A model generated the notes under the pieces. The model did no database searches. It was given only the letters and a program-made list of their open reading frames with translations, and was not told the DNA's origin. From contig JAAENC010000128.1 of NCBI GenBank assembly GCA_024224815.1, forward strand, positions 1 through 64,000: DNA of 64,000 bases, written 5' to 3'. Each line of letters opens with the position of its first letter. The stretch's first letter is position 1. This stretch comes from Chloroflexota bacterium (GTDB lineage Bacteria > Chloroflexota > Anaerolineae > Anaerolineales > Villigracilaceae). The translations under genes and the position numbers were made by a program. This document shows positions 54,280-63,293 of this stretch, one piece after another.

Positions 54280-55086
54280 TCATTCTAGATTTTTATTTTG
54301 CCATTCTTTAACTAATTTCTCTGTCTTGGGCATGAGCATATAAATCAGCAATCCTGTACTCATGATTGGGGCAACGAGAAACATGGAGAAGCGACCTTGA
54401 ATGGTAACATCCGTAATGCCGACTGGAAAACCGCCAAACATGGACATGGCTGCCGCAAAAACGCCGAGAGGGAGTGTATGGGATTTGCCTTTTATGAGGG
54501 CGTAGATGAAGAATGCCCAAACAATTGCGCCTAACCAGTTTACTAGTTGAGACATGGCATACATAGATGCAATAAATCCTTTTTCTTCGGTCTGATAACG
54601 GGAAATGGCTCCAACGCCGTCAATATAGGTTAGAACATAAGCCAGACCGCTGACAAAAGCGAAGATAGTGATTTTGTTATCAACACCGCCAATGAGGAGC
54701 ATTCCGAACCAAAGCACGAGTGCGATTAGAAAAACCCAAATAGTGGGTGTTGGCAATCCGATGCTGGCCGGGGGGATCATGGGGAAAAAACCAGAGAGAA
54801 GTTGTACTGTAGCGGCAACTGCACCGATACTCCAGGCCCATTTGGCCTTGTTAAGAAAGCCGTAGAGTACCATCACCCAAAGCGCGCCAGCTGAAACGCC
54901 GATCCAACTGAGCATGGCAAAGACAATTTGTACAGTGATGGCTTCGTCGGGGCGTTCGCCTGCGATTTTCCCGTCGATATTTACCTGATAGATGTTGGCG
55001 AGAAGGAAGAGAATAAGTAACCCGGTTAGGATTCCAACCACAGAGAGAATAGCGCCAAGTTTATAGTTGTTTTTGAGATTTTTCAT
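54280..55086 (-). CDS. Membrane protein family C, copy 1 (unknown)
   Basis: 268 residues, about eight membrane segments. Paralog of the gene at 58812: NNYKLGAILS, GFFPMIP, IGGVDNK/IGGVDKK, LAYVLTYIDGV/LAYVLTFIDGV, and MSMFGGFPVGI/MSMIGGYPMGI with RFSMFL and APIMST/APIIST are shared. Start 55086 has TGGAGG upstream; the frame continues 4 codons further with a TTG. No family recognised. No histidine-rich site. Confidence 0.65.
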   Translation of the reverse strand: MKNLKNNYKLGAILSVVGILTGLLILFLLANIYQVNIDGKIAGERPDEAITVQIVFAMLSWIGVSAGALWVMVLYGFLNKAKWAWSIGAVAATVQLLSGFFPMIPPASIGLPTPTIWVFLIALVLWFGMLLIGGVDNKITIFAFVSGLAYVLTYIDGVGAISRYQTEEKGFIASMYAMSQLVNWLGAIVWAFFIYALIKGKSHTLPLGVFAAAMSMFGGFPVGITDVTIQGRFSMFLVAPIMSTGLLIYMLMPKTEKLVKEWQNKNLE

Positions 55087-55108
55087 AGTAACCTCCAAAG
55101 AGAGTGTA

Positions 55109-55148
55109 AGAAGCGCAGCTTTCTCTCGTTTTGATCAAGCTGCGCTTT
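55109..55148 (-). terminator. Hairpin after the 55171 gene
   Basis: AAGCGCAGCTT/AAGCTGCGCTT, a perfect 11-bp stem with an 18-nt loop. The T tract is weak, so it may only attenuate. Confidence 0.5.
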
Positions 55149-55170
55149 GATAGCGTGTTTTATTGAGTGA

Positions 55171-56025
55171 CTATTCTAGTTCTGCGAGGTCTTCGTCTGT
55201 GATCAGGCGTTCTTGGAAATAAGGCACTAAGGTAAATATCAAAACGCCGATTGCAAGAAGAGAGCCATAGAGATAATCAAGTGTTTTTGTGCGGAAGAAT
55301 TGAGTGGGAACATTGATCATCAAGATAGTAATTGAAGGAACAACTGCGAACCACCAGCCTTTGCGTTTGCCCATCGCGATGAGAGGAATTGACATGAAGA
55401 GGAAAATTACGGCGACCCAGTTGGCTTCACCAGCCCAGCGGAAGAGCCAGAAGGTCCAGTCATCAGGATAGAAGGGATAGGTGACACGAGTTGCCATTGT
55501 GCGTTGTGCGCCGATGCCGATGGTGAAAGCGTGGGTGGCGAGCATACCAATGAAAGTTAATGCACCTGCTTGCGTCCACTTGGCAGATTTTTCTCCCTTA
55601 CGAAGGAATATGAAAGCCCAGTAACCAGTGAGACCTATAAAGGCAATAATCATTGGTAAAGGGAAGCCTGGAACCCAGCTAACATACGGGAGGAACATGA
55701 AGAAACCGCCGATGGAAGGCAGCGCAAAGAGGCTTAATGCGAGAGGAAAACTCCACTCGGTGCCTTTTTTGATTTCTTGTGAGATGATAACCAAGGCTGC
55801 GCCAGCGGCGAAGATTATTGCTTGCCAGACTGAATAGAAGAAATCAAAAAGGGGCAACCCGCTGGAGAAAAGGGGAAAACCTTCTTCGATATGGGCGTTA
55901 AGGTGAAAAAGTACCCGCGAAAGGGATGTTTGCACCATAAAGGGGATGATATAAGCCATGACCAACCCGATCACGATTGCCAACCAAGACATGATAGTAC
56001 GGTTCTTTTGTGAAGTCTCTTTCAT
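55171..56025 (-). CDS. Membrane protein family D, copy 1 (unknown)
   Basis: 284 residues, about eight membrane segments. One of three paralogs with the genes at 59760 and 62359. Shared: ALPSIGGFFMFLPYV (here) against ALPSMGGMTMVIPWM and SFPSIGGAYMIVPWM, a K/R-SGWY(F/L)-like segment (KGWWFAV here), and a C-terminal PxFxxR segment followed by an acidic tail. AGGAGG precedes ATG 56025. No family recognised; position next to a family C gene is repeated at 58.8-60.6 kb. Confidence 0.65.
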   Translation of the reverse strand: MKETSQKNRTIMSWLAIVIGLVMAYIIPFMVQTSLSRVLFHLNAHIEEGFPLFSSGLPLFDFFYSVWQAIIFAAGAALVIISQEIKKGTEWSFPLALSLFALPSIGGFFMFLPYVSWVPGFPLPMIIAFIGLTGYWAFIFLRKGEKSAKWTQAGALTFIGMLATHAFTIGIGAQRTMATRVTYPFYPDDWTFWLFRWAGEANWVAVIFLFMSIPLIAMGKRKGWWFAVVPSITILMINVPTQFFRTKTLDYLYGSLLAIGVLIFTLVPYFQERLITDEDLAELE

Positions 56026-56110
56026 TTATATGCCTCCTAAAGCATAGAATAGATAAAAAGTCCTTTGAAGAATCTTATTGTGAAGTTTATCGCAAGTGTC
56101 ACATAAATGA

Positions 56111-56126
56111 TTTGCTTTAACGCAAG
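56111..56126. promoter_or_regulatory. Palindromic site upstream of family D copy 1
   Basis: TTTGC-TTTAAC-GCAAG, 86 bp before the start of the 55171 gene. It closely matches TTTAC-CTTAAG-GCAAA at 59684 and is likely bound by the same regulator. A half-site TTGCCTTA also occurs at 57836. Confidence 0.5.
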
Positions 56127-56134
56127 TTGAAACA

Positions 56135-56174
56135 AAAAAGAGACATGGGCTCGTAACCCATATCTCTTTTTTTT
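56135..56174 (-). terminator. Terminator of the 56190 gene
   Basis: AAAAAAGAGA.ATGGG/CCCAT.TCTCTTTTTT stem with strong T runs. Confidence 0.85.
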
Positions 56175-56189
56175 AGCTTAGACTAGAAT

Positions 56190-57791
56190 TTATTCGTAGA
56201 CAGTCACTGTGATGAAACCATCAATCATATCTGCATTTTCTAATGTGAATTTTGCTCTGTCATTCCAGTATTTGATATAGTCAGCAGCTTCTTCAGCGTT
56301 CGCTTCGCCTGCCGCCATCTTCTTGCCCATTGCTACACGGCCAGGGGTCGGAATTGGAAGAATGATAACGAGGTTATATTTCACGCCTACTTTTGCACCA
56401 GTATCAAGACGTGTGAAAATCCATTCTCGTTGAGGAGGCATTTGTCCGGTAGGCTCTTCATCGTAGACCATTTTGTTTTGGCGGACAAAGATGTCGTCTG
56501 TTTTTCCAAACTCAGCACCAATAAAGCCTGTATGGGGAGAGGCACCTGTAACAAAGGTAATAACATCGCCAAAGACACCTACAAACCATTCATCTTCAGC
56601 ACCGGGGGCATCTACAGCAATTTGACCACGCATCGGAACTTCCCCGTCAGGGTAGAGAGCTTCGAGAGCTTTACGAGTCATTTCCCACGCGCCTGTTATT
56701 GCGCCGCATGAATGACCAGCTACCTTGACAGCCTCTTCGTAGTAATAGGGGACTGGAACTTGTGATTGTCCAAAAATGCCGAAATAAGGGTCAATCATCA
56801 TAATCGGGGGCACTTCGGTGATATAGTCTTGATCCCACGCAAAGTTATCTGGGGATGCAGGGGCAAGAGCAGAGGCGGTTGTTGCAGTACCTTCATCGTA
56901 AATGGTAACCGTGAAGAACCCATCGAGGGTATCTGCATTTTCCAACACAAATTTCGCTCGATCGTTCCAGTATTCGTAATAGTCAGCAGCTTCTTCGGGG
57001 GTAGCTTCACCCGAAGCCATTTTCTTGCCCATTGCCTGGCGTTCAGGCGTTGAGAGCGGTGTGACTACCATAAGATTAAATACAACGCCTACTTTCGCAC
57101 CTGTATCAGTGCGTGAGAAAATCCATTCCATCTTCGGAGGCATTGTTCCGGTTGGCTCATCTGGATAAGTCATTTTGTTTTGGCGAACAAAGACATCGTC
57201 TGTTTTTCCAAACTCGGCGCCAATGAAACCTGTTTTGGGAGCAGCGCCTGTAATATAAGTAATGATTTCGCCGAAGACACCGACGAACCACTCATCTTCT
57301 GCACCGGGGGCTTCTACAGCAATTTGACCACGGACGGGAATTTCTCCGCCGGGATAGAGCACTTCAAGAGCTTTACGGGTAATCGTCCATGCACCCGTTG
57401 TAGCACCGCATGAGTGGCCAGCCAGCTTGATAGCAGTTTCATAAGTATAAGGAACTGCTACTTGTGATTGCCCAAAAATTTGGAAATAAGGGTCAATCAT
57501 CATAATTGGCGGTACATCATATATATAATCCTGATCCCATGCAAATTCGACATTTGTTTCGGGTGCTGCCTCTTCAACAGGAGCTGCCTCTTCAACAGGA
57601 GCTGCCTCTTCAACAGGAGCTGCTTCTTCCACTGCTGGAGCTTCCTCGGCATCTGGAGCTTCTTCGGTTACAGGGGCTTCTCCCACTGCAGGTTCTTTTG
57701 GTTCAGCGGGGGCTGCGGTGGGCGCACATGCCGATAAAGACATGGCTGCAATAATTAATATCGCAAAAACAAAATACAACTTCTTCACCAT
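56190..57791 (-). CDS. Lipoprotein with two tandem FmdE-like domains
   Basis: 533 residues. Lipobox SLSAC (Cys22), an acidic linker with EEAAPV repeats to about residue 80, then two copies of one domain (about 83-305 and 317-533), about 75% identical by eye. Each has IMMIDPYF, FGQSQV, AGHSCGA, EDEWFVGVFG and GFIGAEFGKTDD. HSC followed by a helix and the DEWF-x-TGA order recall FmdE (formylmethanofuran dehydrogenase subunit E), whose Cys/His bind metal. An exported, membrane-anchored FmdE protein is unusual. AGGAG precedes ATG 57791. The function is unknown. Confidence 0.7.
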   Translation of the reverse strand: MVKKLYFVFAILIIAAMSLSACAPTAAPAEPKEPAVGEAPVTEEAPDAEEAPAVEEAAPVEEAAPVEEAAPVEEAAPETNVEFAWDQDYIYDVPPIMMIDPYFQIFGQSQVAVPYTYETAIKLAGHSCGATTGAWTITRKALEVLYPGGEIPVRGQIAVEAPGAEDEWFVGVFGEIITYITGAAPKTGFIGAEFGKTDDVFVRQNKMTYPDEPTGTMPPKMEWIFSRTDTGAKVGVVFNLMVVTPLSTPERQAMGKKMASGEATPEEAADYYEYWNDRAKFVLENADTLDGFFTVTIYDEGTATTASALAPASPDNFAWDQDYITEVPPIMMIDPYFGIFGQSQVPVPYYYEEAVKVAGHSCGAITGAWEMTRKALEALYPDGEVPMRGQIAVDAPGAEDEWFVGVFGDVITFVTGASPHTGFIGAEFGKTDDIFVRQNKMVYDEEPTGQMPPQREWIFTRLDTGAKVGVKYNLVIILPIPTPGRVAMGKKMAAGEANAEEAADYIKYWNDRAKFTLENADMIDGFITVTVYE

Positions 57792-57866
57792 TTTTATTCT
57801 CCTAAAAAAATAGTTTTAAGGCTCTCTGAACAATATTGCCTTAGACCATGGCTATTGCCAGAAAAC

Positions 57867-57881
57867 CAAGGTTTATCCTTG
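57867..57881. promoter_or_regulatory. Palindrome upstream of the FmdE-like gene
   Basis: CAAGG-TTTAT-CCTTG, a perfect inverted repeat 76 bp before the start codon of the 56190 gene. Possible operator. Confidence 0.4.
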
Positions 57882-57949
57882 CTTCTCATAGAATAGTTGT
57901 ATTTTTTGTTGCTGTATTCAACTTTAGTTTATTTTTTCACAAACAAACT

Positions 57950-57984
57950 AAAACTCCCGAAATCTACTAGATTTCGGGAGTTTT
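57950..57984 (-). terminator. Terminator of the 58001 gene
   Basis: AAAACTCCCGAAATC/GATTTCGGGAGTTTT, a perfect 15-bp stem. Confidence 0.85.
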
Positions 57985-58000
57985 AAGAATTACATATTTC

Positions 58001-58681
58001 TTACTCCTTCGATGAAGCGATCTTTTCTAAGCCAGTGTGATCTAAGATCAGAATTTTTTCTCTCTCTAATTCAATTAAATGATCTTCAGTAAAGGAGCGA
58101 AATACACGGTTGATAACGACGGGGACTGTTCCAATGCGGGCTGCGATTGCTGCTTGAGTAGCCCATTTTTTGCGGTGGACTGTGTTGGCATCAGCTTCTC
58201 CGAGCAGGAATTGCGCTAAACGGCTTTCGACAGAATGAAGAGATAGGTCAGTGACCATATTCATGGCGTATAGAACTCGACGAGCTAGATTTTCAATAAT
58301 CGATTTTGCCAAAGATGGGTGTTTGTCTACTAGACCAAGCAGCACCTTTCGTTGAACAATAAGGACCTTAGCTGGCTCTAAAGCCTCCACTGAAATCACA
58401 TTTGTCCCTCCGGTAAGAACACCTACTTCGTTAAATGCTTCCCCTGGCCCAACGAACCTGATAACCTGTTCTCTTCCTGCAGGAGATATTCGTACTGCTC
58501 GTAGCCACCCACTTTTAACAATATACAACCCAACACATGGCTCTCCCTCCATGAAAGTAAATTGACCTGCTTCATAATTTTGTTCTATTGTGGCAGTATA
58601 AACGTGTTGCAGGGCGACAGAATCTAACTCTGAAAAATAAGAAATCCTGGATAGTAAATTGATTATCTCGTCTCTACTCAC
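58001..58681 (-). CDS. Crp/Fnr family regulator 1
   Basis: 226 residues. Cyclic-nucleotide-binding-like beta roll (FTFMEGEPCVGLYIVKSGWLR, then FVGPGEAFNEVGVLTGG) and winged helix (ATQAAIAARIGTVPVVINRVFRSF). One Cys in the roll; no N-terminal Cys cluster, so no Fnr-type iron-sulfur centre. Start GTG 58681, with AAAGGA 7 nt upstream. It differs from regulators 2-4, which form a closer group. Confidence 0.88.
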   Translation of the reverse strand: MSRDEIINLLSRISYFSELDSVALQHVYTATIEQNYEAGQFTFMEGEPCVGLYIVKSGWLRAVRISPAGREQVIRFVGPGEAFNEVGVLTGGTNVISVEALEPAKVLIVQRKVLLGLVDKHPSLAKSIIENLARRVLYAMNMVTDLSLHSVESRLAQFLLGEADANTVHRKKWATQAAIAARIGTVPVVINRVFRSFTEDHLIELEREKILILDHTGLEKIASSKE

Positions 58682-58811
58682 AAAACATTCCTTTCAACTT
58701 GCTCACATTATATTTTTTGTTCCTCCATTTGTCTTTGATTTATAGCAAGAATACATCGGAATCAAAAAGGCTTCGCGTTATGCAAACCCTTTTTACAGAC
58801 AATAAATTTCC

Positions 58812-59621
58812 TTACTCGCCCGTAATAAGCTTTTGTGTTTTAGGTAGGCAAAGAATAATAACTAAAATCGTACTGATGATCGGTGCGGGGAGAAACATTG
58901 AAAAACGTTGGACTTGTGTAACATTGTGGATGCCCATTGGATATCCACCAATCATTGACATTGTCCCCGCAAAAATCCCGACGGGAATCGCCCAAGATTT
59001 CTTCTTGAGAGCCGCAAAAATAAAGATTGCCCATCCCGCAGCACCCCACCAATTAACCTGCTGCGAAACGATAAAAATCCCATTCCAGAATGTATCTGCA
59101 TTAGGCACAAATTCCGCAGGAAACTGATAAGTACTCTGAAACTTGGAAATAGGTGCAACACCATCAATGAAAGTCAGTACATAAGCTAAGCCTGCTGTAA
59201 AAGTAAGCCCGATCAGCTTTTTATCTACGCCACCAATGAAAAGCATCCCGAACCACATCACTGCTGCAAGCAGGAAGACCCACATCGTTGGTACAGGAAG
59301 TCCACTATCCGCAGCGGGGATCATGGGGAAAAAGCCAGCCAAAAGCAGGATTGTCCCGGCAACCGCTCCCCAAAACCATGCCCAATCCTGTTTTTTGGTA
59401 AACCCCCATAAGACAGCCGCAGAGAGTGCTCCAGCCGCAGTGCCCAGCCAGCCAAGTACAGCATATACAATCCGGACTGTGTTGCTTTCTTCCCATTGAC
59501 CAGCATTAAAGTGGGTGTGTATAACCGTATTATAGGTACTGGCGATGAAATATAACGATAATATCCCTGCCAAAATACCAAGAGCAGATAGAATTGCACC
59601 GAGTTTGTAATTGTTTTTCAT
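58812..59621 (-). CDS. Membrane protein family C, copy 2 (unknown)
   Basis: 269 residues, about eight membrane segments; paralog of the gene at 54280 (shared segments are listed there). It has a longer loop in the second half (about residues 180-195). AAGGAG precedes ATG 59621; the open frame extends upstream 15 codons, but no ribosome binding site is seen there. It lies downstream of a family D gene on the same strand, the same D-then-C order as at 54-56 kb. Confidence 0.65.
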   Translation of the reverse strand: MKNNYKLGAILSALGILAGILSLYFIASTYNTVIHTHFNAGQWEESNTVRIVYAVLGWLGTAAGALSAAVLWGFTKKQDWAWFWGAVAGTILLLAGFFPMIPAADSGLPVPTMWVFLLAAVMWFGMLFIGGVDKKLIGLTFTAGLAYVLTFIDGVAPISKFQSTYQFPAEFVPNADTFWNGIFIVSQQVNWWGAAGWAIFIFAALKKKSWAIPVGIFAGTMSMIGGYPMGIHNVTQVQRFSMFLPAPIISTILVIILCLPKTQKLITGE

Positions 59622-59683
59622 ATTCTTGTTCTCCTTATATAGTGAAGGTTGACAAAAATATAACACGACTAATTTTATAAAGA

Positions 59684-59699
59684 TTTACCTTAAGGCAAA
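59684..59699. promoter_or_regulatory. Palindromic site upstream of family C copy 2
   Basis: TTTAC-CTTAAG-GCAAA (14 of 16 positions symmetric), 63 bp before ATG 59621. Partner of the site at 56111. Confidence 0.5.
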
Positions 59700-59700
59700 T

Positions 59701-59735
59701 AAAAAAAGAGATGTTGCAAGTCGCAACATCTCTTT
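59701..59735 (-). terminator. Terminator of the 59760 gene
   Basis: AAAGAGATGTTGC/GCAACATCTCTTT stem with an A/T run on both sides. Confidence 0.85.
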
Positions 59736-59759
59736 TGGCTTTTTGAAGTATCTGAAAAA

Positions 59760-60638
59760 TTATGCTTCGCCGTAAATGCGTTTTCTGAACCAGGGAACAG
59801 CAATGATTGCAATGAAGATGGCAGAGAGCACCGCACCACGTAACCATTCTTGCCCGGAAGGGACATTGTAGCGATCTACAAAAGCTAGGAAGGCCGCTGC
59901 AAAAGTAACAATGCCGGTGATCATGGCGAAATACCAGCCGCTCTCTTTACGGGCAGCCATGAAATAGATTGCTACAAAGAAGAGGGCTACAGCCGCATAC
60001 ATTACGAAGCCACCTAAGAAGAGTTCAGGGTTGCTTTCGCTGGATTCATAGAAAGGGCCCTTGGTCAAAAAGTGACGCACGCCGTGTTGGGCGTTCATGA
60101 ATACCATGCCGCCTACAACACCCAATGCACCAAATGTGATTGTTTGAGCAACCTTGGTCTTGGCATCAGCTTTTTCGGTCAGCAGCATGATGAAATAGCC
60201 CACCAAACCGATAAGCATGATCGGCATCGCCGCAGGCATGCCACTGGAAACTTTGTTCCCAAGTGCATCAGACCAAACCAGCACCATCCACGGGATCACC
60301 ATGGTCATACCGCCCATCGAGGGAAGCGCCAACATAGTCAAAGCCAAGGGGCGTGCCCACTTTTTGTCGGCATAAATATCTTTGGCGATGACGAGTAATG
60401 TCGCCCCACCGAAGACAAAGAGTGCGATCCAGACATGGAAGGTCGCCGTAAGAATTTTTACGGGGGTGTCCCAAACGCCATCGGGTTGCTGTACCTGATG
60501 TACATTGGTCAGATTTTTCAGAGCCGGGGTCAGGGCATTCATCGAGATGAAGGGCGCTGAAAATACCAAAAACAATCCGACAACTACGGCGACGATGGTC
60601 ATGATCAGTCGCCCTTTCTGAGTGGTTTCGTTCGTCAT
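59760..60638 (-). CDS. Membrane protein family D, copy 2 (unknown)
   Basis: 292 residues, about eight membrane segments, paralog of 55171 and 62359. It has a longer first exported loop (about 36-62) and NAQHGVRHF near residue 195, where two His could bind a cofactor. AGGAG precedes ATG 60638; the six extra upstream codons are unlikely. It is divergent from the Crp gene at 60884, with a 245-bp A+T-rich intergenic region that shows no gene. Confidence 0.65.
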   Translation of the reverse strand: MTNETTQKGRLIMTIVAVVVGLFLVFSAPFISMNALTPALKNLTNVHQVQQPDGVWDTPVKILTATFHVWIALFVFGGATLLVIAKDIYADKKWARPLALTMLALPSMGGMTMVIPWMVLVWSDALGNKVSSGMPAAMPIMLIGLVGYFIMLLTEKADAKTKVAQTITFGALGVVGGMVFMNAQHGVRHFLTKGPFYESSESNPELFLGGFVMYAAVALFFVAIYFMAARKESGWYFAMITGIVTFAAAFLAFVDRYNVPSGQEWLRGAVLSAIFIAIIAVPWFRKRIYGEA

Positions 60639-60883
60639 TTGTATCTCCTTAATCAAATAATATGTTTGTTATAATCACATTCAACATTAAAATAACATGA
60701 GATATGAGCTTAGTCTTTATAATTCTATAAATCACAATCAGTCAAATGTCATAGAAAAATAAGACTTCTATCAAAAGAATCAATTTTAGGGGAGCAAAAA
60801 AAGAGTGAAGAGACTAAAATCTAAATATATAAGATAGAGATTGAAGTAACAAAATCCTAAAATATATTATTAGCAGGACAATT

Positions 60884-61558
60884 ATGTTCCTAAAATTTTC
60901 TGAACAAATCGCAAAAGATGATGTTTTTTCTCACCTTAGTACGCGCGACCATGAAGAACTGGAAAGGCTAGCCTTTCACGCCAGCTATAAAAAGGGTCAA
61001 TATATTTGTATGCAGGACGATATCTGGAATCGTGCTCTTTATATTTCTTCGGGAAAACTTGGCTGGGTCATGCTTTCTCCCGATGGAAAACGTCAGGTTG
61101 TTTTTCGAATGGGGCCTGGACGCATTGTTTGGGGGCACTCTCTTTTCGATGGAGAGCCAATGCCTGCTGCTCTGGAAGTAATGGAAGATTGCGAAGTCTG
61201 TATTTGGGAAGGCGATGCAATTATGCCGATCGTCTCTCGTAATGTAGATGCTGTCTGGGCAATTACTCGTAAATTAGTCGGCACAATGCGTAAAGTACGA
61301 AATGTTGTTTACGGCTTTGCTTTTCATCCGGTAGCAGGCCGGTTGGCAAATCTGCTGCTCAATCACTATAAACCTGCCGAAGGACAAGCGGCTTCGCGCG
61401 ATCTGACGCTCGATGAAATGGCGCAAACAGTTGGCTCTACGCGCGAATTAGTCAGCAAAACACTTCATCAATTTGCCGGCGAAGGGATGATAGAGATCAG
61501 CCGCGTTGAGATTACTTTTACTGACCGAAGCAAATTAGAGCAACTTATTAATGAATAA
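60884..61558 (+). CDS. Crp/Fnr family regulator 2
   Basis: 224 residues. Beta roll with IVWGHSLFDGEPMPAALEV in place of the cAMP-binding GE..R motif, then a winged helix (LDEMAQTVGSTRELVSKTLHQF). Its GHxLFDGxxMP segment is shared with regulators 3 and 4. Cys residues occur (CMQDD, CEVCIW) but not in an Fnr-type cluster. Divergent from the family D gene at 59760. The stop region overlaps regulator 3 by 8 nt. Confidence 0.88.
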   Translation: MFLKFSEQIAKDDVFSHLSTRDHEELERLAFHASYKKGQYICMQDDIWNRALYISSGKLGWVMLSPDGKRQVVFRMGPGRIVWGHSLFDGEPMPAALEVMEDCEVCIWEGDAIMPIVSRNVDAVWAITRKLVGTMRKVRNVVYGFAFHPVAGRLANLLLNHYKPAEGQAASRDLTLDEMAQTVGSTRELVSKTLHQFAGEGMIEISRVEITFTDRSKLEQLINE

Positions 61559-62240
61559 ATCTATAGCAGAATTTGTACAAGAATTATCCCAAGATCCTGT
61601 TTTCGCATCTCTCCCCATAGCAGAACTTGAAGAACTTGCTCGCCAAGCCCGCCCTCGCAATTATTCTAAAGGCGAATGGGTTGCTCATAATGGAGATACT
61701 TGGCCTTATCTTTTGTGGCTCGAGAGCGGGAAAATCCACGCCTTAAAAGAATCCGGCGAAGGGCGCAGCCTTATAACAGCGACTATTTTTCCACGAGAAA
61801 CATTTTGGGGTTTGGCCTTCTTTCAGGAAGATATGCCCATGCCAGTTGCCTTGGTCGCCGAAGAAAAAAGTAAGATCCGTTTGTGGTCACGAGAGCAATT
61901 TTTGCCCTTTTTACTCAAAAACGGGAAAATGTCTTGGGAGTTCGCGCGCCAAATGGTCACTCGAATGCAGCAAGCCAGCGAAATCGTTGAAAACCTTGCT
62001 TTTCGCCCTGTTCCAGGACGTTTGGCAAATCTTCTCCTAGATCGTTATAGCGGCAGCGGAGAAGCCCCCGTTGCTCGTGACCTAACGCTTGACCAGATGG
62101 CTGCCCGTATAGGCACAACGCGTGAAATGGTTTGCCGCGCCCTCTACAAATTTGCGGATGACGGGATCATCGAGATCAATCGCACAGAATTTCTCATCTC
62201 AGATGAAAGCTTGCTCGGAGAAATTGCCCACCGAGACTGA
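61551..62240 (+). CDS. Crp/Fnr family regulator 3
   Basis: 229 residues, paralog of regulators 2 and 4. Beta roll with FWGLAFFQEDMPMPVALV; winged helix LDQMAARIGTTREMVCRALYKF; FRPVPGRLANLLLDRY is shared with regulator 2 (FHPVAGRLANLLLNHY). Tandem duplicate, co-translated with regulator 2 (8-nt overlap). They could form heterodimers. Confidence 0.88.
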   Translation: MNKSIAEFVQELSQDPVFASLPIAELEELARQARPRNYSKGEWVAHNGDTWPYLLWLESGKIHALKESGEGRSLITATIFPRETFWGLAFFQEDMPMPVALVAEEKSKIRLWSREQFLPFLLKNGKMSWEFARQMVTRMQQASEIVENLAFRPVPGRLANLLLDRYSGSGEAPVARDLTLDQMAARIGTTREMVCRALYKFADDGIIEINRTEFLISDESLLGEIAHRD

Positions 62241-62300
62241 CTTGTTTTGGGCTTGCCTCCACTACATTAGCTTTTTGAAAAACATTTTTCTTCTACCATT

Positions 62301-62347
62301 AAATCAAAGAGCCGCGTTTCAAAAACGCGGCTCTTTGATTTTTTTTG
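62301..62347. terminator. Bidirectional terminator
   Basis: AAATCAAAGAGCCGCGTTT and complement with T runs, between regulator 3 and the convergent family D gene. Confidence 0.88.
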
Positions 62348-62358
62348 TGCTTTAGAAG

Positions 62359-63222
62359 CTATTCAGCAGCCTCATATACTTTCAACAAACGTTCCTTAAA
62401 AAGTGGAATGAGAGCAAAAACGACCACGCCCAGTCCTAAGAAACCGTTCAAATAATAATCGACAGTAGCGTGTCGTACCCAACCGACCGCAAATCCGGCA
62501 ACCATGGCGAATAGACCACCGATGAGCATCAGGTACCAACCAGATTCTTTACGGTTTCCCAGTTGGTAGATAGCGGCAGCTAAGAACCACCATGCCATCC
62601 AAAGACCGATAAAGCCAACATAAGTTATTGCAATGCCTTCGGCAAACATCGGGCGCTTAGGGTGTCCATATAGTACGCGGAATGCTGCGTGACCATTGGC
62701 AAAACTATAGGAAGCTGTCACACCCATAGCTAGGAAGGATAAGAAATCGACCATTTTTTGTTGCGTATCGCCTTTGTCCATCAGGAGGATGGCGAAAAAC
62801 GGGATCAAGCCAATCATCATGGTCGCAACTGCTGGAGGGAATCCGCCATATTTGGTACCAACGAAATTCATCCACGGCACGATCATATACGCGCCACCGA
62901 TCGATGGGAATGAACAAGCGAATAGTGCTGCGCCACGTGCCCAACCTTCGCCATTATAAAGAGGTTTGACAAGAACCAGCAGGGCAATACCGGCGAGAAG
63001 GGTCATTGTGCCCCAGAAGGGGAAGAAGAAACTAACCAACCAGGTGGTCAGAGTCAGCAGATGCCATTTGGCATTCCCATCCGCTTTGAATTGTTCAATA
63101 CGTTCAAGCTGGAGCTCAAGAATAGGATTCACCATATTAAATGATGAAAAAGGGACAAAGGCAATCATAAGAATTGCCGCGATCAAGATGATCCAAACTA
63201 CGGTTTTTGACTTCGTTAGCAT
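62359..63222 (-). CDS. Membrane protein family D, copy 3 (unknown)
   Basis: 287 residues, about eight membrane segments, paralog of 55171 and 59760 (shared SFPSIGGAYMIVPWM and RKESGWYLML). His in ANGHAAFRVLYGHP near 190-202 roughly align with the two His of copy 2. AAGGAG precedes ATG 63222. It is divergent from regulator 4, with an Fnr-type palindrome in the shared 171-bp region. Confidence 0.65.
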   Translation of the reverse strand: MLTKSKTVVWIILIAAILMIAFVPFSSFNMVNPILELQLERIEQFKADGNAKWHLLTLTTWLVSFFFPFWGTMTLLAGIALLVLVKPLYNGEGWARGAALFACSFPSIGGAYMIVPWMNFVGTKYGGFPPAVATMMIGLIPFFAILLMDKGDTQQKMVDFLSFLAMGVTASYSFANGHAAFRVLYGHPKRPMFAEGIAITYVGFIGLWMAWWFLAAAIYQLGNRKESGWYLMLIGGLFAMVAGFAVGWVRHATVDYYLNGFLGLGVVVFALIPLFKERLLKVYEAAE

Positions 63223-63293
63223 TTTTGCTTCTCCTTGAGAAAATAAAAAGATGAATAGGTAAGTGGATATTATCCGATTGTGTAATTTTTCAC

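Noticed and set aside
57506-57754. Plus-strand frame rich in Leu, Gln and Glu repeats
   Set aside because: It is the antisense of the EEAAPV linker of the FmdE-like lipoprotein; it has no ribosome binding site.
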